Assembly (NCBI RefSeq): GCF_049056525.1 | Contig: NZ_JBHUPT010000002.1 | Span: 186,001 to 250,000, forward strand | DNA from: Leisingera coralii | GTDB taxonomy: Bacteria > Pseudomonadota > Alphaproteobacteria > Rhodobacterales > Rhodobacteraceae | Reading direction: 5' to 3' | Length of the DNA stretch: 64,000 nt | Part shown: in pieces, positions 54,485 through 63,340 of the stretch | Numbering within the stretch: the stretch's first letter is position 1 | Layout of the letters: every line of letters begins with the position of its first letter | Translations under genes and position numbers: made by a program | Notes under the pieces: model-generated | Told to the model about the DNA's origin: nothing | Seen by the model: only the letters and a program-made list of their open reading frames with translations | Databases searched by the model: none

Positions 54485-55672
54485 TCACTTCATCCCGGCT
54501 TCGGCCTCGATCTGCTTGCGGCTCTTGCGGGCGCGTTCGGTCGCCGACTTCAGCTGGCCGCAGGCCGCCATGATGTCATCGCCGCGGGTCTTGCGGATCG
54601 GCGAGGCGTAACCTGCCTGATAGATGATATTGGCAAAGGCGTGGATGCGGTTGTTGGAGGACCGCTTGTAGGGGCTGCCCGGCCATTCGTTGAACGGGAT
54701 CAGGTTGATCTTGGCCGGGATGTTGTAGCGCTTGATGTGGTCGATCAGACGGTGCGCGTCCTCGTCCGTGTCGTTCACCCCGTCCAGCATCACGTATTCA
54801 AAGGTGATCCGCTCCGAGTTCGACGCCTTGGGGTAATCCGCCAGCGCCTGCAGCAGCTCGTCGATGTTCCAGCGCTTGTTGATCGGCACCAGCACGTCGC
54901 GGGTCTCGTTGGTGGTGGCGTGGAAGGAGATCGCCAGCAGGCAGCCGATTTCCTCGGCTGTCCGCGCAATCTCCGGCACCACGCCGGAGGTCGACAGCGT
55001 GATCCGGCGGCGGCTCAGCGAGATGCCTTCCGGGTCCATCGCAATCTTCATCGCGTCGCGGACGTTTTCGAAGTTATAAAGCGGCTCGCCCATGCCCATC
55101 AGCACAATGTTGGAGAGCAGCCGGGTTTCGTCCTTCGGCGCGCCCGGCGTGGGCCATTCCTCCAGATCGTCGCGCGCCATCATCACCTGGCCGACAATCT
55201 CAGCCGGGGTTAGGTTGCGCACCAGTTTCTGGGTGCCGGTGTGGCAGAAGGAGCAGGTCAGGGTGCAGCCGACCTGGGAAGAAATGCACAGGGTGCCGCG
55301 GTCCTCCTCGGGGATATAGACCACTTCAACCTCATGGCCGCCGGCAATCCGCACCAGGTACTTGCGGGTGCCGTCGGTCGAGACCTGCTTGCTCACCACC
55401 TCGGGGACACGGATCTCAAACGTCTCCGCCAGCTGCGCGCGGTAGGCTTTGGCCAGGTTGGTCATCTCACCAAAGTCGCGCTTGCCCCACTGGTAGATCC
55501 ACTGCCAGATCTGGCCGACCCGCATCTTGGCCTGCTTCTCCGGCGTGCCGTGCTCGATCAGCACCTCGCGCATCCGCTCGCGGGTCAATCCGACAAGATT
55601 GATCTTGCCGCCCTCGGGGTCCTTGCGGGGCAGGGTCAATACGTCTTGGGTGATCGGCGCGCTGGCGGTCAT
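54485..55672 (-). CDS. rlmN: Dual-specificity RNA methyltransferase RlmN
   Basis: Radical-SAM enzyme that methylates C2 of A2503 in 23S rRNA (and A37 in some tRNAs). 395 residues; the cluster motif is C136-x3-C140-x2-C143 in VGCTLTCSFCHTG. Other family blocks are LLSNIVLMGMGEPLYNFENV and FEYVMLDGVNDTDEDAH. A late cysteine (IMAACGQLKS) is the second catalytic cysteine. Single gene in reverse orientation. Confidence 0.96.
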   Translation of the reverse strand: MTASAPITQDVLTLPRKDPEGGKINLVGLTRERMREVLIEHGTPEKQAKMRVGQIWQWIYQWGKRDFGEMTNLAKAYRAQLAETFEIRVPEVVSKQVSTDGTRKYLVRIAGGHEVEVVYIPEEDRGTLCISSQVGCTLTCSFCHTGTQKLVRNLTPAEIVGQVMMARDDLEEWPTPGAPKDETRLLSNIVLMGMGEPLYNFENVRDAMKIAMDPEGISLSRRRITLSTSGVVPEIARTAEEIGCLLAISFHATTNETRDVLVPINKRWNIDELLQALADYPKASNSERITFEYVMLDGVNDTDEDAHRLIDHIKRYNIPAKINLIPFNEWPGSPYKRSSNNRIHAFANIIYQAGYASPIRKTRGDDIMAACGQLKSATERARKSRKQIEAEAGMK

Positions 55673-55781
55673 GGCTTTCGGACTCGATGCTGATGGGCGG
55701 ATGCGGCTCTATATAGGATTCTGGCCGAAGATCAAAAGGAATCCTCGAAACAAGTTTTTCCGGCACTGCGCGAGGGCGCGC

Positions 55782-56177
55782 TTATCTGGAATAGCGGACC
55801 AGCTCCGCCACCCGCGCCCGGCCCAGGGTGGTCCAGCAGGCCCGGGTTGCGATCCCGGCATCTTCGCGCACCGGATGCGCTGCCCCGGCAAAGCTGCAAT
55901 GCGCCACGCGGTAGGCTTCCCAGGCGGTCTGCCCGCCCTTCAGCGCCGCAACGGCGTCGCTGTTGCCATTTCCGGCGTCGATCTCCGCAGCGGCCACCAT
56001 CGCAGCCTCCAGGGCGTTGTTGAGCGCGGCTTCCACGCCTTCCTCGTCATCGGCGACGCAGGTGCCGACTTCCTCCTGGCTGCCGTCGCCGCATTCCAGT
56101 GCCGGATTGGCATGGGCGGGCAGGGCAAGCAGCGCAACTGCAAGGCAAGTGAACGGGAGAATGGCAAACTTCGGCAT
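55782..56177 (-). CDS. Secreted LprI-like (DUF1311) protein
   Basis: 131 residues from the ATG at 56177, eight bases after AGGAGG. A Sec signal (FAILPFTCLAVALLALPAHA) precedes a small cysteine-containing domain typical of LprI/DUF1311: LECGDGSQEEVGTCV, then WEAYRVAHCSFA. LprI proteins are known as lysozyme inhibitors; here the function is inferred from family only. Confidence 0.85.
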   Translation of the reverse strand: MPKFAILPFTCLAVALLALPAHANPALECGDGSQEEVGTCVADDEEGVEAALNNALEAAMVAAAEIDAGNGNSDAVAALKGGQTAWEAYRVAHCSFAGAAHPVREDAGIATRACWTTLGRARVAELVRYSR

Positions 56178-56277
56178 GGCAGGCACCTCCTGCCTTCCAT
56201 GCTACGCGCCCCGCGGCTTCCAAACAAGAAAACCCCGGCGCGGGCCGGGGTTTGCAGGAATGCGATGCGGGCAAGGC

Positions 56278-56808
56278 TTACTTGCTGCAGCGCTTCTCGG
56301 CGTCTTCCACCGCGGCGGTGAAGCCCAGCAGCGAGAAGGTGTCCTTGGTCTGTGTGCCGCGGGCCGAACGCGCGGTCAGCACCGCATCGGCGCCGCGCTT
56401 CATCGCGGTGATGATCTTGGCGTCATCCGCAGGGGTCGCCGGCCAGGCCCATTCGCCCTCGGTGAACAGCTCGAACTCGGAGTCGCCGATCGCCATGTTG
56501 ACGGTGGAGCCCGGCGCAAACGGATAGCCGCCGGTAAAGCTCACCTCACCCTTGGGGGCGGCGTCCTCGCGGTAGGTGACAAACAGCTGGATCTCGCTGC
56601 GGCGCACCGCCACCACGCGGCCGTCGCGGGTGTTCACGGTTTCCTTCGGGGCCGACACGCCCCAGCATTCGCTCGGGTTTTCGCCTTCGAAGACACTCCA
56701 GTCGACCTTTGCGGCGACCCGGTTGTTCGAAGTTTCCTGCGCAGTTGCGGTGGTTGCCAATGCTGCCAGACACAGGCCCGCAGCCACGCGGGCGAGTTTC
56801 AATGCCAT
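56278..56808 (-). CDS. Invasion-associated locus B (IalB)-like secreted protein
   Basis: 176 residues from the ATG at 56808, with a signal peptide (MALKLARVAAGLCLAALATT). The mature domain has the IalB pattern: VDWSVFEGENPSECWGVSAPK, FVTYREDAAPKGEVSFTGGY and FELFTEGEWAWPA. IalB was named in Bartonella, but the family is widespread in free-living alphaproteobacteria, where its role is unclear. Next to the LprI-like gene but with its own 100-base upstream gap. Confidence 0.85.
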   Translation of the reverse strand: MALKLARVAAGLCLAALATTATAQETSNNRVAAKVDWSVFEGENPSECWGVSAPKETVNTRDGRVVAVRRSEIQLFVTYREDAAPKGEVSFTGGYPFAPGSTVNMAIGDSEFELFTEGEWAWPATPADDAKIITAMKRGADAVLTARSARGTQTKDTFSLLGFTAAVEDAEKRCSK

Positions 56809-56988
56809 TTGTCCCGACTCCAAGACTGTTCTCTTACCTCAAAACCAAGCAAAGGGCCCGCAGCGTTTCATCCGCTGTCTGGTCCCGATCCCCTCGCTTG
56901 CGCTACACAAGCACACTAACGTAACAAGCACCACGGGCGAAAGTGCGTTTTGGCAGGATTTCGCCAACAAAACATGAGGGGAGACATC

Positions 56989-57987
56989 ATGCCGAAACCT
57001 GTGCCCATGGCCGAAGTCTGGCGCGGCCCGCTGCTGGAAAGCCTGCACCTGGGCCATGCTGTCATCTGCGATGCCTCCGGGCAGGTGGTGCGCAGCTGGG
57101 GCGACCCCGATGCGGTGATCTATCCGCGCAGTTCCGCCAAGATGATCCAGGCGCTGCCGCTGATCACCTCCGGCGCTGCCGCGCGTTACGGCCTCACGTC
57201 CGAGCAGCTGGCGCTGGCCTGCGCCTCCCACAACGGCGCCCATATCCACACGGACCGGGTCAATGCCTGGCTGGATCAGCTGGGGCTGAAGGACGACGAT
57301 TTCCGCTGCGGCCCGCAGCTGCCGGATGACATCCCCGCCCGCAATGAGCTGATCAAATCCGACAGCAGCCCCTGCCAGGTGCACAACAACTGCTCCGGCA
57401 AGCACGCGGGTTTCCTGACCCTGACCCAGTACCTCGGTGCCGGGACGGAATACATCGAGATGGACCACCCGGTGCAGCAGGCCTGCCTGGCGGCGTTTGA
57501 GGAAACCACCGGCCAGGACAGCCCCGGCTACGGCATCGACGGCTGCTCGGCACCGAACTTTGCCACCACCGTCACCGGCCTGGCCCGGTCGATGGCCTGG
57601 TTTGCCAGCGCCGCGGACCGCTCCGACCGCGCCTCGGAGGCGGCGCAGCAGCTGGTCGCAGCCATGACCGCGCATCCGGAACTGGTGGCGGGCGAGACCC
57701 GCTGCTGCACCAACCTGATGCGCGCGATGGGCGGCAAGGCGGCGATCAAGACCGGCGCCGAGGCGGTGTTCATCGCCATCCTGCCGGAACAGAAGCTGGG
57801 CGTGGCGCTGAAGATCACAGATGGCACCACCCGCGCCAGCGAATGCGCGATTGCGGCGCTGATGGTCAGCCTCGGCGTGCTGGAAGCGGAGCACCCGGAG
57901 ACCCGCAAATACATGAACAAGACTCTCTACAGCCGCCGCGGGCTGGAATGCGGCTCGATCCGCCCCGCAGCAGAACTGCTGTTCTGA
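56989..57987 (+). CDS. L-asparaginase II family protein
   Basis: 332 residues of the asparaginase II (PF06089) family, which hydrolyses L-asparagine to aspartate and ammonia and is unrelated to the classical enteric enzymes. Conserved blocks: YPRSSAKMIQALPLI, LALACASHNG, CQVHNNCSGKHAGFL and GYGIDGCSAPNF. The start at 56989 has GAGGGGAG upstream; a longer frame from 56950 exists. Followed by a bidirectional terminator. Confidence 0.9.
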   Translation: MPKPVPMAEVWRGPLLESLHLGHAVICDASGQVVRSWGDPDAVIYPRSSAKMIQALPLITSGAAARYGLTSEQLALACASHNGAHIHTDRVNAWLDQLGLKDDDFRCGPQLPDDIPARNELIKSDSSPCQVHNNCSGKHAGFLTLTQYLGAGTEYIEMDHPVQQACLAAFEETTGQDSPGYGIDGCSAPNFATTVTGLARSMAWFASAADRSDRASEAAQQLVAAMTAHPELVAGETRCCTNLMRAMGGKAAIKTGAEAVFIAILPEQKLGVALKITDGTTRASECAIAALMVSLGVLEAEHPETRKYMNKTLYSRRGLECGSIRPAAELLF

Positions 57988-57991
57988 AATC

Positions 57992-58022
57992 AAATGCCCC
58001 GGTTCTGAACCGGGGCATTTTC
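57992..58022. terminator. Bidirectional terminator between asparaginase and YciI-like genes
   Basis: AAATGCCCCGGTT pairs with AACCGGGGCATTT and is flanked by A- and T-runs; it directly abuts the stop of the reverse gene. Confidence 0.85.
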
Positions 58023-58343
58023 TTACATCTCCATCTCGATGATCTCGGCGACTTCGACCGAGCCGCTGCCGTCCACCACCATCGGGCAGCCCTTGGCCAT
58101 CTCGCAGGCCGCGTCCTGGTCGGACGCCTGCACAACCGAATAGCCCGAGACCGGATTTGCACCGCCATTGTCCGCCACGCCGCCGGCGCTGACGGTCTTG
58201 GACATGCCCACCGGCGCGCCCGGCACTTTCAGCGCATCGCCCATCGAGCCCATCCAGCTTTTCCACGCTTCCATGACCTTGGCGCCTTCCTCCTCGCTCT
58301 CCGGGGTCTTGCCGCCGTGGTAGACAAAAATGAACTCTGGCAT
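58023..58343 (-). CDS. YciI/DGPF-like domain protein
   Basis: 106 residues (MPEFIFVYHGGKTPESEEEG, AWKSWMGSMGDALKVPGAPV, GYSVVQASDQDAACEMAKGC) matching the YciI-related DGPF/PhnB-like small-domain family. Function is not established. It lies 33 bases after the SRPBCC gene in the same direction; YciI-like genes often travel with ArsR/SRPBCC pairs. Confidence 0.82.
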   Translation of the reverse strand: MPEFIFVYHGGKTPESEEEGAKVMEAWKSWMGSMGDALKVPGAPVGMSKTVSAGGVADNGGANPVSGYSVVQASDQDAACEMAKGCPMVVDGSGSVEVAEIIEMEM

Positions 58344-58376
58344 CGGTCTTCTCCCTTGGTTGCGGTGACTTGTGCT

Positions 58377-58814
58377 TCAGGCGTCTGCGGTCAGCTGAGC
58401 CTCCAGTTTGCGCAGGGTCGAGGTCCAGCCCTCTTCATGGCGTGCGGCAATCTCATCGCCGGCCAGATCGCGGTGATCGATCAGCAGCATGGCGCCATCC
58501 CCGGCGGCGGCGACGGTGAAGGTCACATGGCTCTCGGCGCCGCGGCGGCCGTCCTCATCATGCCAGGCCCAGGTGAAGCCGACGGATTTCGGCACATCCA
58601 CATGGGTCACCTGGCCGGAGACATGAAACCGCTGCCCGTCGCTGTTCTGCATGATCGAATACCATGGGCCGGTGCGGCTGAGGTCCAGGTCGTGTTCCGG
58701 AATGCTGACCCCCTCCGGCCCCCACCATTTCAGCAGCTTGTCCGGGGTGGTCACCCACCCGAACAGCTTTTGCGGGCTGACCGGGAAAATCCTTTGCAGC
58801 TGCAGATCGCTCAT
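58377..58814 (-). CDS. SRPBCC/AHSA1-type domain protein
   Basis: 145 residues of the START/AHSA1 (activator of Hsp90 ATPase homologue 1-like) fold, a hydrophobic-ligand-binding barrel: LQRIFPVSPQKLFGWVTTPD, LLKWWGPEGVSIPEHDLDL and a C-terminal helix (RHEEGWTSTLRKLEAQL). The ligand is unknown. The start at 58814 overlaps the ArsR stop by four bases. Confidence 0.88.
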   Translation of the reverse strand: MSDLQLQRIFPVSPQKLFGWVTTPDKLLKWWGPEGVSIPEHDLDLSRTGPWYSIMQNSDGQRFHVSGQVTHVDVPKSVGFTWAWHDEDGRRGAESHVTFTVAAAGDGAMLLIDHRDLAGDEIAARHEEGWTSTLRKLEAQLTADA

Positions 58815-59131
58815 GCGCCGTCCTCCATCAAGGCCGCCTCCAAACGGTCCAGGCTGCCGTCCCAGAACGCTTTGCGGGATTGGGTCCACTCGGCAATCAT
58901 CCTGAGGCCCTCGGGCCGCGCGGAATAGAGCCGCTTTGTGCCATCGGCGCGCTGGGTCACCAGCCCGGCCTCGCGCAGCACCTTCAGGTGGCGCGAGATG
59001 GCCGGCGCCGAAATGCCCGCCCCCGGCGCCAGATCGCCCGCGGGCAGCTCGCCCTGGGTGATCAGCTGGTCGACAATCGACATGCGGGTTTCGTCCGACA
59101 GGGCGGCAAAGGATTTCAGAAGCGGAGTCAT
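58811..59131 (-). CDS. ArsR-family transcriptional regulator
   Basis: 106 residues from the ATG at 59131 (MTPLLKSFAALSDETRMSIV). The winged helix has the ArsR helix-turn-helix GAGISAPAISRHLKVLREAG and wing VTQRADGTKRLYS. The cysteine metal-binding motif is absent, so a non-metal ligand or partner-dependent control is likely. It heads the operon ArsR-SRPBCC-(YciI), a common association; a palindrome lies 11 bases upstream. Confidence 0.9.
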   Translation of the reverse strand: MTPLLKSFAALSDETRMSIVDQLITQGELPAGDLAPGAGISAPAISRHLKVLREAGLVTQRADGTKRLYSARPEGLRMIAEWTQSRKAFWDGSLDRLEAALMEDGA

Positions 59132-59141
59132 GCAGTCATTA

Positions 59142-59157
59142 TTAACTGTATCGTTAA
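59142..59157. promoter_or_regulatory. ArsR operator candidate TTAAC-N6-GTTAA
   Basis: Inverted repeat with flanking symmetry (CATTATT... / ...AATAATG), directly upstream of the ArsR gene. Autorepression by ArsR proteins at such sites is established for the family; this instance is inference. Confidence 0.5.
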
Positions 59158-59296
59158 ATAATGAAAGCGCTATTTCCACCCCGCCTGAGACCGGCGGAAA
59201 CTGCGGGCCGGGCCCAAGGCCGCCAAGGCGCGGCTGCGCCGGCAGCCGCACCTGCGGGCGCGGGAGGTCCCCCGGTCCCTGACCCGGGGAGCGGTC

Positions 59297-60172
59297 TCAG
59301 CTTCTGAAATCGTCCTGGGAGTAGCCCTGGATATACAGCAGCGCGGTCAGGTCGCCGTGGTTGATGCGGATATCGCATTCCGCCGCAACCGAAGGCTTGG
59401 CGTGCAGCGCAACTCCTGCGCCGGCGCGCTTCAGCATGCCCAGGTCGTTGGCGCCGTCGCCCACCGCAATCACATCCGCCTCACCGATCCCCAGCCGGGC
59501 GGTGATCTGCTCCAGCGCCTCCACCTTGGCCTCGCGGCCCAGGATCGGCCGCGCCGCTTCTCCGGTCAGCCTGCCATCTGCCGCCAGCAGCGTATTGGCG
59601 CGGTTCTCGTCAAAGCCCAGCTCCGCCGCCACGCGTGCGGTGAAGGCCGTGAACCCGCCCGACACCAGCGCCGCATAAGCGCCATTTGCCTTCATCACCG
59701 CCAGCAGCTGCTTGCCGCCCGGCATCAGGGTGATGCGCTCGTCCAGAACCTTGGTGATCACCGACTCCGGCAGCCCCTGCAGCAGCCCGACCCGCTCGAT
59801 CAGCGCCCCCTCGAAATCCAGCTCGCCGTTCATCGCCCGGGCGGTGATCTCCTTGACCCGCGCGCCGACGCCCGCCTCCTCGGCCAGCTCGTCGATGCAC
59901 TCCTGCTGGATCATGGTCGAGTCCATGTCGGCCAGCAGCATCTTCTTCTTCCGCCCTTCCGCAGCCTGGATCACAAGGTCCACCCCCATCTGCTGCAGAT
60001 CCTCCCAGACCTGCCAGCGGTTGTCCGGCATCTGCTCCAGCGCAAACTCGGCCGCCACCCCCGGCGCCAGCCAGATGGCCTCGCCGCCGCCCCAGGCATT
60101 GCGCAGCGATTCGGGCAGGGCGGGCTCCAGCACCGGGCTGGCGGGATTGCAAAGCAGGCTGGCAACAAACAT
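59297..60172 (-). CDS. serB: Phosphoserine phosphatase SerB
   Basis: Last step of serine synthesis. A HAD-superfamily enzyme of 291 residues from the ATG at 60172 (MFVASLLCNPASPVLEPALP); earlier in-frame starts (60208, 60289) would add non-family residues. The nucleophile motif is D82-x-D84 in LLADMDSTMIQQECID; GGFTAFTARV and AVGDGANDLGMLKRAG complete the fold. Divergent from serC across 279 bases. Confidence 0.95.
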   Translation of the reverse strand: MFVASLLCNPASPVLEPALPESLRNAWGGGEAIWLAPGVAAEFALEQMPDNRWQVWEDLQQMGVDLVIQAAEGRKKKMLLADMDSTMIQQECIDELAEEAGVGARVKEITARAMNGELDFEGALIERVGLLQGLPESVITKVLDERITLMPGGKQLLAVMKANGAYAALVSGGFTAFTARVAAELGFDENRANTLLAADGRLTGEAARPILGREAKVEALEQITARLGIGEADVIAVGDGANDLGMLKRAGAGVALHAKPSVAAECDIRINHGDLTALLYIQGYSQDDFRS

Positions 60173-60289
60173 CGGCGGGCTCCGTAGCTTCGGGATTCGT
60201 TCTGTCATAGCGGGCCGCCGGGGCATCGGCCAGACGGCAAAATGCCGTTCAAATCCGGGGTTATCATAAGGTGCGGTCCTTTTTGCCAT

Positions 60290-60451
60290 TTCAGAGCAGC
60301 TGTTTCCGATGGTGGAAAATCATGTCGTAAAAAACGGATGAACAGCCGCATTTTCTCAAAAAATCTGTTGCATGCCGCGCTGCAGCAGCCTAGCTCTGTA
60401 GGCGGGACACCCCTCCCCAACGAGGGGCGCTTATCTGGAAGGGTAGCATTG
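60290..60451 (+). ncRNA. serC leader with hairpins, candidate regulatory RNA
   Basis: The leader has a possible stem CTGTTGC / GCAGCAG (about 60364-60388) and a stem CCCCTC / GAGGGG (60410-60427) just upstream of the GGAAGGG ribosome site at 60437. A conserved serC leader motif has been described upstream of serC in alphaproteobacteria; whether this sequence belongs to it cannot be decided by eye. Confidence 0.35.
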
Positions 60452-61606
60452 ATGGCTATTGCACAACCGGCATCGCGGCCGGCCAATCCGCGTTTTTCTT
60501 CGGGCCCTTGCGCCAAACCTCCCGTCTTTGAACTGTCGAAACTGTCCGGCGCGCCGCTGGGCCGCTCGCACCGTGCCGCGGTTGGCAAGGAGAAGCTGAA
60601 GGCGGCGATCGAAGGCACCAGCGAAATCCTGAACATCCCCGCCGGTTACAAGATCGGCATCGTGCCCGCCTCCGACACCGGCGCGGTGGAAATGGCGATG
60701 TGGAACCTCCTGGGCGCCCGCGGCACCGAGATGCTGGCCTGGGAAAGCTTCGGCTCCGGCTGGGTCACCGACGCGGTGAAGCAGCTCAAGCTGGACGCCA
60801 CCGTGAAAACCGCCGACTACGGCCAGATCGTCGATCTTGCCACCGTCGATTTCACCAATGACGTTGTCTTCACCTGGAACGGCACCACCTCCGGCGTGCG
60901 CGTCCCCAACGGCGACTGGATCCCGGCGGACCGCGAAGGCCTCACCATCTGCGACGCGACCTCCGCGGCCTTTGCGCAGCACCTGCCCTGGGACAAGCTG
61001 GATGTGACCACCTTCTCCTGGCAGAAGGTGCTGGGCGGCGAAGCGGCGCATGGCATGATCATCCTCAGCCCCCGCGCGGTGGAACGGCTGGAAAGCTACA
61101 CCCCCGCCTGGCCGCTGCCCAAGATCTTCCGCCTGACCAAGGGCGGCAAGCTGATCGACGGCATCTTCCAGGGCGCCACCATCAACACGCCCTCGATGCT
61201 GGCGGTGGAGGACTACCTGCTGGCACTCGACTGGGCCCGCTCCGTTGGCGGCATGGAAGGCCTGCGCGAACGCGCCTATGCCAACCTGGCTGCGGTGCAA
61301 AGCTTTGTGCAGGACAACCCCTGGATCGCCTTCCTGGCGGAACAGCCGGAATACCGCTCCAACACCTCGGTCTGCCTCAAGTTCACCGACGAACGCATCC
61401 AGGACGGTGCCGCCTTTGCCAAGGCCGTGGCCAAACGTCTGGAAACCGAAGGCGTCGCCTATGACATCGGCGCCTACCGCGACGCGCCTCCGGGCCTGCG
61501 CATCTGGTGCGGCGGCACGGTGGAGGCCACCGACGTGGCAGCGCTGATGCCCTGGATCAAATGGGCCTTCGAGGCCGAGATCGCGGCGCAGACCGAAGCG
61601 GCCTGA
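60452..61606 (+). CDS. serC: Phosphoserine aminotransferase SerC
   Basis: Second step of serine synthesis, PLP-dependent. 384 residues from the ATG at 60452 (MAIAQPASRPANPRFSSGPC) with a GGAAGGG ribosome site. The cofactor lysine is K192 in TTFSWQKVLGGEAAHG. The longer type of SerC found in alphaproteobacteria. Followed by serA after 138 bases that include a palindromic element. Confidence 0.95.
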   Translation: MAIAQPASRPANPRFSSGPCAKPPVFELSKLSGAPLGRSHRAAVGKEKLKAAIEGTSEILNIPAGYKIGIVPASDTGAVEMAMWNLLGARGTEMLAWESFGSGWVTDAVKQLKLDATVKTADYGQIVDLATVDFTNDVVFTWNGTTSGVRVPNGDWIPADREGLTICDATSAAFAQHLPWDKLDVTTFSWQKVLGGEAAHGMIILSPRAVERLESYTPAWPLPKIFRLTKGGKLIDGIFQGATINTPSMLAVEDYLLALDWARSVGGMEGLRERAYANLAAVQSFVQDNPWIAFLAEQPEYRSNTSVCLKFTDERIQDGAAFAKAVAKRLETEGVAYDIGAYRDAPPGLRIWCGGTVEATDVAALMPWIKWAFEAEIAAQTEAA

Positions 61607-61613
61607 TAATTGT

Positions 61614-61700
61614 CCTGCCCGGCGGCACCGCCGGGCAGCGCCCGACCCTCCCCACGGGAGGGCGCTTCGCACCCACCCAGGGCCGGGCGCAGCCCTTCTC
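61614..61700 (-). repeat. REP-like palindromic element (family A), intergenic copy
   Basis: Read on the reverse strand it aligns with 40384-40465, sharing CCTGGG-GGGTGCG, AAGCGCCCTCCC and GGGGAGGGTCGGGCGC in order. It has a nested stem GCCCGGCGG / CCGCCGGGC. It lies between serC and serA and may also act as an attenuator. Confidence 0.75.
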
Positions 61701-61744
61701 AAAACAAATGGCCGCACAGGCCCCCGCAAAAAGGACCCTAAGCC

Positions 61745-63340
61745 ATGGCTCCCAAAGTACTCATCTCCGACAAGCTGTCCGAGGCCGCCGTTCAGATCTT
61801 CCGCGACCGCGGCATTGACGTCGACTTCCTGCCCGACGTGGGCAAGGACAAGGAAAAACTGGCGGAAATCATCGGCCAGTACGATGGCCTCGCCATCCGC
61901 TCCGCAACCAAGGTGACCGAAAAGATCCTGGAAAGCGCCGATAACCTCAAGGTGATCGGCCGCGCCGGCATCGGCACCGACAACATCGACAAGGAAGCCG
62001 CCTCCAAGCGCGGCGTCATTGTGATGAACACCCCGTTCGGCAACATGATCACCACCGCCGAACATGCCATCGCTATGATGTTCGCGGTGGCCCGCCAGCT
62101 GCCCGAGGCTTCCGCCTCCACCCATGCCGGCAAGTGGGAAAAGTCCAAGTTCATGGGCACCGAACTCACCGCCAAGACCCTGGGCGTGATCGGCGCCGGC
62201 AACATCGGCGGCATCGTCTGCGACCGCGCCCGCGGGTTGAAGATGAAGGTAATCGCCTACGATCCCTTCCTCAGCACCGACAAGGCCGACAAGATGGGTG
62301 TCGAAAAGGTGGAGCTGGACGAGCTGCTGGCCCGCGCCGACTTCATCACCCTGCATGTGCCGCTGACCGACCAGACCCGCAACATCCTGTCCAAGGAAAA
62401 CCTGGAAAAGACCAAGAAGGGCGTGCGCATCATCAACTGCGCCCGCGGCGGACTGGTGGATGAGGCCGCGCTGGCGGAGCTGCTGACCTCCGGCCATGTG
62501 GCGGGGGCCGCCTTCGACGTGTTCTCGGTGGAGCCGGCCAAGGAAAACGCCCTCTTCGGCCTGCCGAACGTGGTCTGCACCCCGCACCTGGGCGCCGCCA
62601 CCACCGAGGCGCAGGAAAACGTCGCCCTGCAGGTGGCCGAGCAGATGTCCAACTACCTGCTGACCGGTGCGGTTGAGAACGCGCTTAACATGCCCAGCGT
62701 GACAGCTGAGGAAGCCAAGGTCATGGGCCCCTGGATCAAGCTGGCCGATCATCTGGGCAGCTTTGTCGGCCAGATGACGGATGAGCCGATCAAGGCGATC
62801 AACATCCTCTATGACGGCGTCGCCGCCGGCATGAACCTGGATGCTCTGAACTGCGCGGTGGTTGCCGGCATCATGAAACGCGCCAACCCGGAGGTGAACC
62901 TGGTCTCCGCGCCCGTCGTCGCTAAGGAGCGCGGCGTGCAAATTTCCACCACCAGCCAGGACAAATCCGGCTCCTTCGACGGCTATGTCAAGGTGACCGC
63001 GGTGACCTCCAAGCGCGAACGCTCGGTGGCCGGCACCGTGTTCTCCGACGGCAAGCCGCGGTTCATCCAGATCAAGGGCATCAACATCGACGCCGATGTG
63101 GGCGCGCATATGCTCTACACCACCAACGAGGACGTGCCCGGCATCATCGGCACCCTGGGCCACACCCTGGGCGACAATGGCGTTAATATCGCCAACTTCA
63201 CCCTGGGCCGGTCCGAGGCCGGCGGCGAGGCGATTGCGCTGCTCTATGTGGATGAACCGGTTCCTGGCGAGGTCCGTGCCAAGCTGGCGGAGACCGGCCT
63301 GTTCAACCAGATCAAGCCACTGGAGTTTGACGTCGCCTAA
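61745..63340 (+). CDS. serA: D-3-phosphoglycerate dehydrogenase SerA
   Basis: First step of serine synthesis. 531 residues: the N-terminal substrate domain, a Rossmann domain (LGVIGAGNIGGIVCDRARG), the dehydrogenase signature (GVRIINCARGGLVDEAAL, with H in TPHLGAATTEAQEN), an intervening domain and a C-terminal ACT domain (VPGIIGTLGHTLGDNGVNIA). The three-domain long form. Its 3' end overlaps a convergent membrane protein gene by 29 bases. Confidence 0.96.
   Translation: MAPKVLISDKLSEAAVQIFRDRGIDVDFLPDVGKDKEKLAEIIGQYDGLAIRSATKVTEKILESADNLKVIGRAGIGTDNIDKEAASKRGVIVMNTPFGNMITTAEHAIAMMFAVARQLPEASASTHAGKWEKSKFMGTELTAKTLGVIGAGNIGGIVCDRARGLKMKVIAYDPFLSTDKADKMGVEKVELDELLARADFITLHVPLTDQTRNILSKENLEKTKKGVRIINCARGGLVDEAALAELLTSGHVAGAAFDVFSVEPAKENALFGLPNVVCTPHLGAATTEAQENVALQVAEQMSNYLLTGAVENALNMPSVTAEEAKVMGPWIKLADHLGSFVGQMTDEPIKAINILYDGVAAGMNLDALNCAVVAGIMKRANPEVNLVSAPVVAKERGVQISTTSQDKSGSFDGYVKVTAVTSKRERSVAGTVFSDGKPRFIQIKGINIDADVGAHMLYTTNEDVPGIIGTLGHTLGDNGVNIANFTLGRSEAGGEAIALLYVDEPVPGEVRAKLAETGLFNQIKPLEFDVA

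Noticed and set aside
60431..63163. 910-codon reverse ORF antisense to serC and serA
   Set aside because: Shadow of two certain genes; Gly/His/Val-rich composition is typical of antisense frames.
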